A DNA stretch of 13,167 bases from Oligoflexaceae bacterium. GTDB lineage: Bacteria > Bdellovibrionota_B > Oligoflexia > Oligoflexales > Oligoflexaceae. The notes beneath the pieces were generated by a model. The model had not been told where the DNA came from and ran no database searches. It saw only the letters and a list, made by a program, of their open reading frames with translations. A program made the translations under genes and the position numbers. Location: NCBI GenBank assembly GCA_947474445.1, contig CANJJY010000081.1:1-13167 (forward strand), written 5' to 3'. This document shows positions 7,309-13,167 of the stretch, one piece after another; the stretch's first letter is position 1, and every line of letters begins with the position of its first letter.

Positions 7309-7339
7309 AAAAACAGAAAATGGGGCGCTCATGCGCCCC
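7309..7339 (-). terminator. Rho-independent terminator, minus strand
   Basis: GGGGCGC (7322-7328), TCAT and GCGCCCC (7333-7339) form a perfect 7-bp GC stem with a 4-base loop. On the minus strand it is followed by ATTTTCTGTTTTT, a good U-rich tail; the plus strand has only A-runs. It lies about 160 bases beyond the htpG stop, so it serves read-through from htpG or a separate short minus-strand RNA. Confidence 0.7.
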
Positions 7340-7458
7340 TAAAAAGGAGGCAGATGCCCGCGAAACCAGACGATGCGCCGAGGTTCATGGCCAATCATTC
7401 GCCATTGCCGCGGAGGTTACCAGGGAATCAGGATGGAGGGGAAAGGAGAGCGAGTCCA

Positions 7459-7487
7459 TAAGAAAGCCGCGACCTCTGGCCGCGGCT
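7459..7487 (-). terminator. Terminator just after htpG
   Basis: On the minus strand AGCCGCG, a 9-base loop and CGCGGCT (7465-7487) form a 7-bp GC-rich stem 10 bases after the htpG stop. It is followed by TTCTTATGG, a short and interrupted U tail. The weak tail may explain why a second, stronger minus-strand terminator lies at 7309-7339. Confidence 0.6.
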
Positions 7488-7497
7488 CGTCTTAACT

Positions 7498-9417
7498 CTA
7501 GGATTGAACCTGCGTCATGAGTTGCGCAATCTGCTTACTGAACTTGATAGGATCTTCCAGGGGTGATCCTTCAGTGATCAAGGCTTGATTGTAGAGAATC
7601 TCAGCCCACTGCTTTTGGGTTTCAGTCGACAGCGTCTTCATCTTGCCGAACACGGGATGGCTCGGGTTGATTTCCATGATGCGCTTCGCCTTGGGTACGG
7701 CCTGCCCCATCGACTCCATCAAGCGCTCCATGCGCGAAGAAGGATCGTAGGCGCCAGACACGAGACAGACAGGGGAATCGACGAGACGGGTCGAGATCTT
7801 CACTTCTTTGACGTGAGGTTCGACCGCCGTTTTAATCGTCTCAAGGAGATCTTTGAATTCTTGCTCTTTGGACTTCAGTTCTTCTTCTTTCGATTTCTTC
7901 TCGTCTTCGCTATCGAGCTCCAAACCTTCTTTGGTAATCGAGCGCAGATGCTTATCCTGGAACTTGGAAATCGATTGCATGACCCATTCATCGACGGTAT
8001 CGATGCCATACAGAACTTCAAAACCTTTGACCTTCAAACGTTCCAGATAAGGACTGGATTCAAGCTGCTTGACCGATTCGCCGGTGATGAAATAGATCTC
8101 TTTTTGATCTTTCTTCATGCGCTTGACGTATTCGGGCAAGGTGGTCCAGCCTTCTTGAGCGCTCGAACGGAAAAGCAAAAGCTCTTCGATCTTTTCTTTG
8201 TTGCTGAAATCGTTCGGTACGCCCTCTTTCAGGGTCGGGCCAAAGTTAGTCCAGAACTTCTCGTAGGTCTCGCGCCTTTCACTCAGCCAGGTGCCCAAGT
8301 GCTTCAGCACTTTGGAAGCAACGGCTTTCTTGATGGCCTGGACTTGACGGTCTTTCTGCAGAATTTCCCGCGAAACATTGAGCGAAAGGTCCGAACTGTC
8401 GATGACGCCGCGGAGGAAACGCAGATAAGTCGGCACCAGGTCTTCACAATGATCCATGATGAAGACGCGATTGACGTAGAGGGATAGACCCCATTTGCTT
8501 TCGCGGTAGTTGTAATCGAAAGGCACGGTACCGGGCACAAACATCAAGGCCGTGAATTCCTGGGAACCCTCGGCGCGATAGTGGATCCGTTCCAGCGGTT
8601 CGGTCCAATCATGGGCCACGTGCTTATAGAACTCGCTGTATTCGTCGTCTGTCACGTCCTGAGGCGAACGGAGCCAGATCGCCTTGCGGCTGTTCAGCGT
8701 TTCATCTTCGCTGACCGTCTTGGTCTTGCCTTCGACAGGATTGCCTTCGGCATCGAGTTCGTCCTCTTCGCGACTCACCATCATAAGGATCGGCCAGGCG
8801 ATGAAGTCCGAATATTTTTTTACGATGCGACGGAGTACATGCTCGTCGGTAAAATCTTCGACGCTATCGTCGTCGGTAAAAGGCTTTAGGTGGAGCGTGA
8901 CAGTCGTGCCGACGCCTTCAGGCCGCGTGCGTTCTTCGACCGAAAAGCTGCCGTCCCCCGTCGACTCCCAAAAAGTTCCGGTGTCTGTTCCAGCCTTACA
9001 GGTCGAGACCGTCACGCGATCGGCGACCATGAAGGACGAATAGAAACCAACTCCGAACTGACCGATAAGATCCGGTCGGTCCTTGACTTCTTTTGCGTGC
9101 TTAATGAATTCTTTAGTCCCCGAGTGCGCGATCGTACCGATATTTTTCAGCACTTCCTCGTGGGTCATACCGATACCGTTGTCGATGATCGTCAGGGTCT
9201 TCTCGCTCGGATTGGCGATCAGACGGATATGTTTTTCTTCTTCGCTTCCGCCCCATTCGGGATGCTGAAGCTCTTCAAAGCGCATTTTGTCCAGGGCGTC
9301 CGATGCGTTGGAGATCAGCTCGCGGAGGAAGATTTCACGGTGGGAATAAAGGGAATGGACCATGAGGTCCAAAATCTCTTTAACCTCAGCTTGAAATTGG
9401 CGCGTTTCTCTTGCCAT
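7498..9417 (-). CDS. htpG: Hsp90-family molecular chaperone HtpG
   Basis: This 639-aa ATP-dependent cytosolic chaperone is close to the usual bacterial HtpG length. It remodels client proteins late in folding together with the DnaK system. The N-terminal GHKL ATPase domain is intact: ELISNASDALDKMRF, with E33, N37 and D41 around the nucleotide, DNGIGM (79-84), the lid segment TIAHSGTKEF (95-104) and GQFGVGFYS (119-127). The middle domain contains YVNRVFIMDHCEDLVP and the arginine-loop element LNVSREILQKD that helps ATP hydrolysis. A Lys/Glu-rich stretch precedes the C-terminal dimerisation domain (NPSHPVFGKM). There is no MEEVD tail, as expected for bacterial forms. GAGGAA 6-7 bases before the ATG is the ribosome-binding site. 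A sigma-32-like promoter lies upstream and terminator hairpins downstream, so it is probably monocistronic and heat-inducible. Confidence 0.98.
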   Translation of the reverse strand: MARETRQFQAEVKEILDLMVHSLYSHREIFLRELISNASDALDKMRFEELQHPEWGGSEEEKHIRLIANPSEKTLTIIDNGIGMTHEEVLKNIGTIAHSGTKEFIKHAKEVKDRPDLIGQFGVGFYSSFMVADRVTVSTCKAGTDTGTFWESTGDGSFSVEERTRPEGVGTTVTLHLKPFTDDDSVEDFTDEHVLRRIVKKYSDFIAWPILMMVSREEDELDAEGNPVEGKTKTVSEDETLNSRKAIWLRSPQDVTDDEYSEFYKHVAHDWTEPLERIHYRAEGSQEFTALMFVPGTVPFDYNYRESKWGLSLYVNRVFIMDHCEDLVPTYLRFLRGVIDSSDLSLNVSREILQKDRQVQAIKKAVASKVLKHLGTWLSERRETYEKFWTNFGPTLKEGVPNDFSNKEKIEELLLFRSSAQEGWTTLPEYVKRMKKDQKEIYFITGESVKQLESSPYLERLKVKGFEVLYGIDTVDEWVMQSISKFQDKHLRSITKEGLELDSEDEKKSKEEELKSKEQEFKDLLETIKTAVEPHVKEVKISTRLVDSPVCLVSGAYDPSSRMERLMESMGQAVPKAKRIMEINPSHPVFGKMKTLSTETQKQWAEILYNQALITEGSPLEDPIKFSKQIAQLMTQVQS

Positions 9418-9464
9418 GACAATTCCTCATGATGAATCTTCGATAAAAAGAGTCCGACCTTAGC

Positions 9465-9493
9465 ATCATGGGTTTGATTTTGCATCTGTCAAG
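9465..9493 (-). promoter_or_regulatory. Sigma-32-like heat-shock promoter of htpG
   Basis: Read on the minus strand, CTTGACA (9493-9487), a 14-base spacer and CCCATGAT (9472-9465) closely match the established heat-shock pattern CTTGAAA, 13-17 bases, CCCCATnT. It ends 47 bases before the htpG ATG, giving a leader of about 40 bases. TTGACA is also a perfect sigma-70 -35 box, but the bases 17 further on (ATGATG) are a poor -10, so sigma-32 is the better reading. Confidence 0.65.
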
Positions 9494-9503
9494 GAGAGCA
9501 GGG

Positions 9504-9537
9504 ATAAAAGGAGGCCCAGCGGCTGGCGCCGCTGCCT
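9504..9537 (-). terminator. Terminator of the 86-aa gene upstream of htpG
   Basis: AGCGGC, a TGGC loop and GCCGCT (9518-9533) form a GC-rich stem, extended past a two-base bulge by AGGC/GCCT (9512-9515 with 9534-9537). On the minus strand it is followed by CTCCTTTTAT. It starts 18 bases after the small gene's stop and lies just upstream of the htpG promoter, so it separates the two transcription units. Confidence 0.65.
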
Positions 9538-9554
9538 AGAAACTGAACGTGTCA

Positions 9555-9815
9555 TCAGCGAAGGGGTTCGAGACCCGACATCACGGGCGGATGACTAATA
9601 CCATGATTTGATTGATTTTTAATTTCCTTTGTCGATTCAGAGAGAACCTTCTCAATTGCATCCATACTCAGAAAATTGAAAATTCCTGCCTTCTTACGGT
9701 AAGGATTGAAACTGCTCTTGTGACCCTCGTGGGTGGCGCTCGGGCTAGTCATATAGTCATGAAAAGCACTGCGTGAGAGAACTTTGATTTCTGGTTTAAT
9801 TTCAGGCGTATCCAT
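9555..9815 (-). CDS. Small cytoplasmic protein of unknown function upstream of htpG
   Basis: I start this 86-aa protein at the ATG at 9815, because GTGGAG lies about 5 bases upstream. Two earlier in-frame ATGs would add up to 20 residues but lack such a site. The sequence begins MDTPEIKPEIKVLSRSAFHD. It has a basic central segment (SFNPYRKKAGIFNFLS), then an amphipathic helix with DAIEKVLSESTKEIK, and ends in a polar tail. There is no signal peptide or membrane segment, and I do not recognise a family. It has its own terminator before the htpG promoter, so any link to heat shock would be through co-location rather than co-transcription. A possible 53-aa gene ends 35 bases upstream on the same strand. 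Confidence 0.6.
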   Translation of the reverse strand: MDTPEIKPEIKVLSRSAFHDYMTSPSATHEGHKSSFNPYRKKAGIFNFLSMDAIEKVLSESTKEIKNQSNHGISHPPVMSGLEPLR

Positions 9816-9850
9816 TTCAACTCCACTGTTCCTCTGCGCGTCCCTCGGGC

Positions 9851-10012
9851 TCATTCTCGACGGATGCATGGGCAATCCGAGATAAACTCTGCAGGAAGCA
9901 AGCCAATCTTACGCAAAAGATCCATCCTGGTCTTATCAGTAACGCACGAAGCGTTAGAGGTAGATGAGTTACCGAACATTTCTTGTGACTTACGCCACGG
10001 GGGCAGGCTCAA
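9851..10012 (-). CDS. Possible 53-aa protein of unknown function
   Basis: A frame from a TTG (10012), with a purine-rich stretch containing AAAGGG about 6 bases upstream, encodes a 53-aa product. It begins with SLPPWRKSQEMFG after the initiator and contains DKTRMDLLRKIGLLPAEF near its C-terminus. Codon use looks natural and the product reads more like a protein than the plus-strand frame over the same bases. The same minus-strand frame is open further upstream, but there it is antisense to the KaiC fragment, so a longer product is unlikely. It may be an intact small gene in an operon with the 86-aa gene, or the 3' remnant of a longer gene broken where the KaiC fragment begins. No family is recognised. 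Confidence 0.3.
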   Translation of the reverse strand: MSLPPWRKSQEMFGNSSTSNASCVTDKTRMDLLRKIGLLPAEFISDCPCIRRE

Positions 10013-10082
10013 CTTTTTCCCTTTCCCCCTCGCAGTTGATCTTACCTTAAATTTTTTAAGGACCCTTGGACGAAACGCTCCT

Positions 10083-10373
10083 AACCTCAATGCAATGCCA
10101 GAAGTACACTTTTTGATCACGCAGATGCATGAATTGTTCAGTTACCTCAATCAAAAAGGAATTCTCACGATCATGATCGTCTTGCAGACCGGCCTCTTCG
10201 GAGATCGCGTGGAAACGCGGATAAACGTGAGTTATCTGGCCGATTCGGTGGTCATGCTGCGATACTTTGAGTATCGGGGCATGGTGAAAAAGGCTATATC
10301 TGTCGTGAAGAAACGCAGTGGCGAACGTCAACTACCCGCCCCTAGAGACCGCTCCATAATATCGGCGAGGTGA
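10083..10373 (+). pseudogene. C-terminal fragment of a KaiC-family ATPase
   Basis: About 80 codons match the C-terminal part of the second RecA-like domain of bacterial KaiC/RAD55-type proteins, as I know the family: LNAMPEVHFL, QMHELFSYLNQKGILTIMIV, then NVSYLADSVVMLRYFE and KAISVVKKRSG. Full-length relatives are about 450-570 aa with Walker A and B motifs; both P-loops and the whole first domain are absent here. Homology begins abruptly near 10083 (LNAMPE), and the roughly 70 upstream codons in the same frame look unrelated. After KKRSG the expected I-R-E and G-E-P-L tail is lost and the frame stops at a TGA. No ribosome-binding site or credible start lies at the 5' edge. It is best read as a truncated, decaying gene. 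A receiver gene follows 167 bases downstream, a common partner of KaiC-type genes. Confidence 0.75.
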
Positions 10374-10540
10374 CCTTTACCCGCGCTAGTGGAGCACCCT
10401 GAGGTAACTCGGGATGTCTCTCACGAGACTGACAGCCGGGAAAGACAGGCACCCTTTGGGGATTATCTCCAACCTGGGAGAAAGATCCCTCCAAATTCCT
10501 ACTCGCCCTAAAGGACGAGGTTTCCTTTGGAGAAAACTTG

Positions 10541-10975
10541 ATGGATGATGCGGTCGCGCGCGAGCAGCGAGAGAGTGAACGCTGGACTTTTCTCATCGTC
10601 GATGACCAAACCGACAATCGTCTTCTCCTCCGCACCTTTCTCAGACGCTTGGGTATCCGCTCTCTCGAAGCTAGCTCCGCAGCGGAAGCAGAGACTCTAC
10701 TCTGCGGTGACGAGTTTGATGCGATGATCTGCGATATTTCCATGCCGGAAGAAACGGGATTGGTGTTCGTATCGCGTTGGCGTCGTTCGCTGCATCCTCA
10801 GGCTCGCTCTTTACCGATTGCTGCCCTATCAGCCTATGCGAGCGTCACCGACAAACAGCAAGCCCTCGACGCTGGTTTCGACTATCACGTTGCGAAACCG
10901 GTCAAACTCGAAGAGCTGTCTAAAACTGTAGCTGAACTCTTGCTCCGGGCTCGCGTGAATCGAGGCGTTTTGTAG
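10541..10975 (+). CDS. Single-domain response regulator
   Basis: This 144-aa protein starts at ATG 10541, with GGAG 8 bases upstream; the TTG just before it is unlikely. Residues 16-137 form one receiver domain with all catalytic residues: the acidic pair D21-D22 (FLIVDDQ), phospho-acceptor D65 (MICDISMPEETG), the switch Ser97 and aromatic Tyr99 (ALSAYA), and K119 (VAKPVK). There is no DNA-binding or enzymatic output domain, so it would act by protein-protein contact or as a phosphate shuttle. The sequence style (ALSAYASVTDKQQALDAGF) is that of receivers attached to hybrid kinases. No kinase adjoins it; the only kinase in the window is the orphan at 2148-3518, and pairing the two is speculation. 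The KaiC fragment upstream suggests it was once part of a KaiC signalling locus. Confidence 0.93.
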   Translation: MDDAVAREQRESERWTFLIVDDQTDNRLLLRTFLRRLGIRSLEASSAAEAETLLCGDEFDAMICDISMPEETGLVFVSRWRRSLHPQARSLPIAALSAYASVTDKQQALDAGFDYHVAKPVKLEELSKTVAELLLRARVNRGVL

Positions 10976-11013
10976 GCTCCGCGTCACTAAAGTGCCAAAT
11001 TTAACTTGCGTGC

Positions 11014-11025
11014 AACATGCATGTT
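11014..11025. repeat. 12-base perfect palindrome after the response regulator gene
   Basis: AACATGCATGTT is a perfect palindrome 39 bases after the regulator stop, followed by TTG on the plus strand. It is too short and T-poor for a confident terminator, and could be a protein-binding site or chance. Confidence 0.25.
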
Positions 11026-11088
11026 TTGAAGCAGCGCGGCTGCACTTCGGTTTAAAGTCGAACAAGCAGAAACGCACAGATTTGTCAG

Positions 11089-11122
11089 AAAAAAAGAGCC
11101 GATCGTCTACGACGGTCGACTC
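11089..11122 (-). terminator. Strong rho-independent terminator of the outer-membrane protein gene
   Basis: GAGCCGATCGTC (11096-11107), a TAC loop and GACGGTCGACTC (11111-11122) form a 12-bp stem with one mismatch and one G-T pair. On the minus strand it runs straight into seven T residues. It begins 46 bases after the stop of the beta-barrel gene. Confidence 0.85.
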
Positions 11123-11168
11123 TTCGGGGTTCATCAGTCGCTCAACAAAAAGAGGGGGGCACCAAGGA

Positions 11169-11795
11169 TTAGAAACTATAGGCGAGCGATGCGGTCAGCT
11201 GATTGCTGGTCAAAGAAATATTCTTAAGTTCGGCGTCAGCTCCCACTAAATCAAGTCCATCGCTCTTCACCTGGACATCGTTGCGTGAAAAAGTGTCGGT
11301 CCACGTATACTCGAGCCCAAAGTTAACGTTGTGGGCCAGTTTAAAGCGCGCGCCGAGTCCGAGGTCATAGTTGAGAAGTCCCGTGGTGTCATAAGAGACT
11401 TTGACCGGACCTTGATTCTGGTCATCCAGTTTGATTTGGTTGTAGGAGATTCCGCCTTTTCCGTAGAGGGCGACCACGTCCTGATTCAAAAGATCGTAGG
11501 TTCCATAGGCGCCGAGAGCTAGATCTTGATAAGCCGTCTTATCTTTGGAATCAAATTGAGTCACTCCGAAGCCGACTCCAACGCGGAGAGGTTCCGCGAG
11601 TCCAAACTCCACATCAGCTCCTCCCCCGAAAGCGCTCTGCGTAGATTCATCGACCTTGCTGCCTGCTCCAAAACCAGAGACGGATCCTACTTTGAGTTGG
11701 GACTCTGCACCAATGACTTTAGCTTTGACGGTTGTTTCTGAGAGCGCATACGAGCTGCTTGATAGGAGGACGAGGGCGGTCAGTAAATTTCTCAT
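11169..11795 (-). CDS. Outer-membrane beta-barrel protein
   Basis: I start this 208-aa protein at ATG 11795, where AAAGGTG lies 6 bases upstream and a signal peptide starts at once (MRNLLTALVLLSSSSYALS, cleavage after Ala17 or Ser19). The longer frame from 11822 would put nine polar residues before it. The mature part alternates polar and non-polar residues with Gly and aromatic residues typical of 8-strand barrels: VGVGFGVTQFD, LALGAYGTYDL, YDLGLGARFKL, VNFGLEYTWTDTF, and a final strand QLTASLAYSF ending in Phe, the outer-membrane assembly signal. This resembles the broad OmpA/Opa-like small porin group (OMP_b-brl). Pore or adhesion function cannot be told. It ends at a strong terminator, and a hairpin lies in its leader. 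Confidence 0.88.
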   Translation of the reverse strand: MRNLLTALVLLSSSSYALSETTVKAKVIGAESQLKVGSVSGFGAGSKVDESTQSAFGGGADVEFGLAEPLRVGVGFGVTQFDSKDKTAYQDLALGAYGTYDLLNQDVVALYGKGGISYNQIKLDDQNQGPVKVSYDTTGLLNYDLGLGARFKLAHNVNFGLEYTWTDTFSRNDVQVKSDGLDLVGADAELKNISLTSNQLTASLAYSF

Positions 11796-11823
11796 GGTAG
11801 TCACCTTTCGTGTCTGTTGCATT

Positions 11824-11879
11824 CTCGCTTCGCTAGCGAGGACAAAGGCTCTAGAGCAAGGGACAGGCCACCCTCTAGA
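11824..11879 (-). promoter_or_regulatory. Leader hairpin and CTCTAGA repeats upstream of the barrel gene
   Basis: CTCGCT and AGCGAG (11824-11829 and 11835-11840) form a 6-bp stem about 29 bases upstream of the barrel ATG, near its ribosome-binding site. Further upstream lie the perfect palindrome GCTCTAGAGC (11848-11857) and a second CTCTAGA (11873-11879), 25 bases apart. These could be a stabilising leader stem and an operator pair. The rest of 11796-12031 shows no convincing gene; a 65-codon minus-strand frame starting with TTG at 11998 has no ribosome-binding site. Confidence 0.35.
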
Positions 11880-12031
11880 AAATCACTTAAGCCATTGATA
11901 CGAAAGGATTTTAACGGAACCCCTGCCAAGACACGATCGCCATGACAGAGAAAAAGCGTGTTGCTCAAGCCACGATTAATTTTCTCAACTGTGTCCAAGA
12001 GAACACTGTTATTCAGCGCTGAACTAGCTTT

Positions 12032-12376
12032 TCATCCTCCCGCACCTTCACGAAAGATGAAAAAGACTGCGCCGAGCATGCATAGTCCTGCCCAGAGGAG
12101 ATTCCAATTCAGGCGTTGCTTCATAAAAAAGTAGGAGAAGGCCACGAAGACGATCAGCGTGATGACTTCCTGTATGATCTTCAATTGGGCCAGACTAAAA
12201 AACTCATAGCCGATGCGATTACCGGGAACCTGCAAGCAATATTCAAAGAAGGCGATGGCCCAACTGACAAGAATCGCGATATAAAGGGGCTTATCTTGGA
12301 GGCTTTTCAGATGGCCGTACCAAGCAAAGGTCATAAAGACATTAGAAAGGGCCAATAAAAGTATGGTCCGCAGCAT
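12032..12376 (-). CDS. DMT-superfamily small membrane protein (DUF486)
   Basis: This 114-aa inner-membrane protein starts at the ATG at 12376 (GGGAG 8 bases upstream). An ATG seven codons earlier lacks a site and would place MNPGRIS before the first helix. Four transmembrane helices are visible, at about 1-20, 31-50, 68-88 and 93-111. The sequence matches the DUF486/DMT family well: FMTFAWYGHLK (14-24), LVSWAIAFFEYCLQVPGNRIG (36-56), then AQLKIIQEVITLIVF and the last helix LLWAGLCMLGAVFFIF. Length is typical. The family is grouped with drug/metabolite transporters and is about one third of the ten-helix members, so it probably works as an oligomer; the substrate is unknown. It is divergent from the TPR-like gene and alone on its strand apart from the distant barrel gene. 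Confidence 0.92.
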   Translation of the reverse strand: MLRTILLLALSNVFMTFAWYGHLKSLQDKPLYIAILVSWAIAFFEYCLQVPGNRIGYEFFSLAQLKIIQEVITLIVFVAFSYFFMKQRLNWNLLWAGLCMLGAVFFIFREGAGG

Positions 12377-12429
12377 AGAGATTCTCCCAGGATTCATTTA
12401 CCGGAATGCCCTCGCTTTATGCTAAACTT

Positions 12430-12447
12430 TGGCTTTGCCTAAAGCCA
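12430..12447 (+). repeat. Leader hairpin before the TPR-like gene
   Basis: TGGCTTT, a GCCT loop and AAAGCCA form a perfect 7-bp stem 22 bases before the ATG of the plus-strand gene. TATGCT just upstream could be its -10 box, which would place the hairpin at the very 5' end of the mRNA, where it could protect the transcript or control it. No T-run follows. Confidence 0.35.
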
Positions 12448-12469
12448 GCTCAAGCATAGGAACTGAAGC

Positions 12470-13167
12470 ATGAAGCTGCCTTTCTACCAAGTTATCTTCA
12501 TTTACGCGCTATTTCCCGTCGCTCTGCTCAAGGCGGAACCCTCGTATCGGCCTTATCCCGTCGATTTCGAAGCCTTGAAGCGTCACCCCGATGAAGCCCA
12601 GGTGTTCGACCGGCTGACCAAGAAGTTTGAGACCGTCTCCCTGGAACCGGCCGAACACGAACAGCGCATGCAGGTGATAGGCAAAGTCCTCGATCTTGAA
12701 CCGCAGTGGCTCGATGGGTATTGGATCTATGCCGCTGATGCCTACTTCCTGGGCTCGAATGTTTTGGATCCGAAACAGCATGACCATGCGCGCTTGATCC
12801 TGAGCAAGGGCCTGAGCAAATTAGACGGCTGTTTGCAGCGCGACGCCAAACATCTCCTTTGCCGCTTCCTATCGGCTGCTATCCAGGCCAAGATCGCGAG
12901 TATTGACGGTATTTTCGCCTCTCTTAAGTATGGCAAACGCGTGCGGGATATCTGGCTGGATGTGACGCGTTCTCCCTACGATCTCTCTTTACGCCCCAAC
13001 GTGACGCTCCAAGGTTCGGCCCGATTTGCCCTGGGTCTCTTTTATCGTCTGGTCCCTGACAATTTCATCATGGAATGGTTCTGGGGCATCCGCGGTGACA
13101 TGAAGTCTTCGATCCAATATCACCGCGAGTCCTTGCGTCTCGATCCTCAAAATCCTTGTGCCCATCT
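12470..13167 (+). CDS. Secreted TPR-like repeat protein, partial at the right edge
   Basis: The frame is open from ATG 12470 for 232 codons to the window end, with AGGAA about 7 bases upstream. Residues 1-22 form a signal peptide (MKLPFYQVIFIYALFPVALLKA), with no lipobox seen, so the product is probably periplasmic. The rest is helical. VIGKVLDLEPQWLDGYWIYA (69-88) and SIQYHRESLRLDPQNP (214-229) have the spacing and residues of TPR units. The stretch ALGLFYRLVPDN, then G-D-M-K-S-S before the last repeat, follows the P-x-GD-x-x-x-(A/S) layout seen in periplasmic TPR proteins such as the TatT type. TPR repeats mediate protein contacts; the partner is unknown. Cysteines occur at 121, 131 and 230. 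It is divergent from the DUF486 gene, and the C-terminus is outside the window. Confidence 0.85.
   Translation, partial: MKLPFYQVIFIYALFPVALLKAEPSYRPYPVDFEALKRHPDEAQVFDRLTKKFETVSLEPAEHEQRMQVIGKVLDLEPQWLDGYWIYAADAYFLGSNVLDPKQHDHARLILSKGLSKLDGCLQRDAKHLLCRFLSAAIQAKIASIDGIFASLKYGKRVRDIWLDVTRSPYDLSLRPNVTLQGSARFALGLFYRLVPDNFIMEWFWGIRGDMKSSIQYHRESLRLDPQNPCAH

Noticed and set aside
7320..7520. 66-codon plus-strand frame after the exported protein
   Set aside because: It starts inside a minus-strand terminator hairpin, crosses the htpG terminator and ends inside htpG, so it is not a plausible gene.
7585..9432. Long plus-strand open frames (up to 300 codons) over the htpG region
   Set aside because: They are antisense to an unmistakable htpG, rich in Phe, Arg, Leu and His as expected from reverse-complemented coding sequence, and have no homologous motifs.
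9864..10082. 5' part of the 169-codon plus-strand frame that contains the KaiC end
   Set aside because: These 73 codons show no similarity to KaiC or to anything I know, and the ATG lacks a ribosome-binding site. The frame is probably open by chance.
10374..10540. Open reading continuing in the KaiC frame past its TGA for about 40 codons
   Set aside because: Considered as a read-through tail or kinase remnant, but the residues do not match the expected KaiC C-terminus or any kinase motif.
11801..11998. 65-codon minus-strand frame between the DUF486 and barrel genes
   Set aside because: Its TTG start has no ribosome-binding site. It runs through the leader hairpin and stops on the barrel gene's ribosome-binding site, so it is more likely untranslated leader.
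1..13167. Search for tRNA, rRNA, CRISPR repeats, insertion sequences, phage genes and toxin-antitoxin pairs
   Set aside because: Nothing seen by eye: no regularly spaced direct repeats, no transposase motifs and no cloverleaf-like segments. Small RNAs without strong structure could have been missed.

Overview
The window looks like chromosomal DNA of a Gram-negative bacterium with near-balanced base composition. Four or five lipoproteins or secreted proteins of unknown function, a C-terminal-Phe outer-membrane barrel, a KaiC-family remnant and a mix of unrelated single genes would fit a Bdellovibrionota/Oligoflexia-type or deltaproteobacterial-type genome. That placement is inference, because there is no rRNA or other phylogenetic marker here. 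I see no tRNA, rRNA, CRISPR array, insertion sequence or phage genes.

Layout. (1) 1-3518, all minus strand: a membrane-bound histidine kinase, a lipoprotein with a ricin-B-like tail, a LysM-domain lipoprotein, and the first 24 codons of a gene whose ATG overlaps the LysM stop (TAATG) and which runs off the left edge. (2) 3796-4890, plus strand: a two-part protein with a C-terminal di-iron hemerythrin domain, divergent from the kinase and ending at a perfect 10-bp stem. (3) 4970-6423, minus: a nitroreductase-family protein preceded by a small lipoprotein, with overlapping GAGGC/GCCTC hairpins between them. (4) 6424-6794: a regulatory-looking spacer with a TATAAT box between two near-identical palindromes, then a small exported protein (plus). 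(5) 7498-9417, minus: htpG (Hsp90), with a sigma-32-like promoter upstream and two hairpins downstream; an 86-aa unknown gene with its own terminator precedes it. (6) 10083-10975, plus: the C-terminal end of a KaiC-family ATPase that lacks the rest of the protein, then an intact single-domain response regulator. (7) 11169-12376, minus: a small outer-membrane beta-barrel with a strong terminator, and a DMT-family (DUF486) four-helix membrane protein. (8) 12470 to the right edge, plus: a secreted TPR-like protein, partial.

How it works together. Most genes look like single transcription units with their own hairpins. The clearest functional links are heat-shock control of htpG, translational coupling at the left edge, and the KaiC fragment plus receiver, which I read as what remains of a KaiC/two-component signalling locus. 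Several starts were moved from the longest reading frame to an internal start with a better ribosome-binding site and signal peptide (783, 6795, 9815, 10541, 11795, 12376). I found no convincing wholly new multi-gene system. The best candidates for follow-up are the KaiC remnant, the control region at 6517-6566, and the unknown small genes next to htpG.
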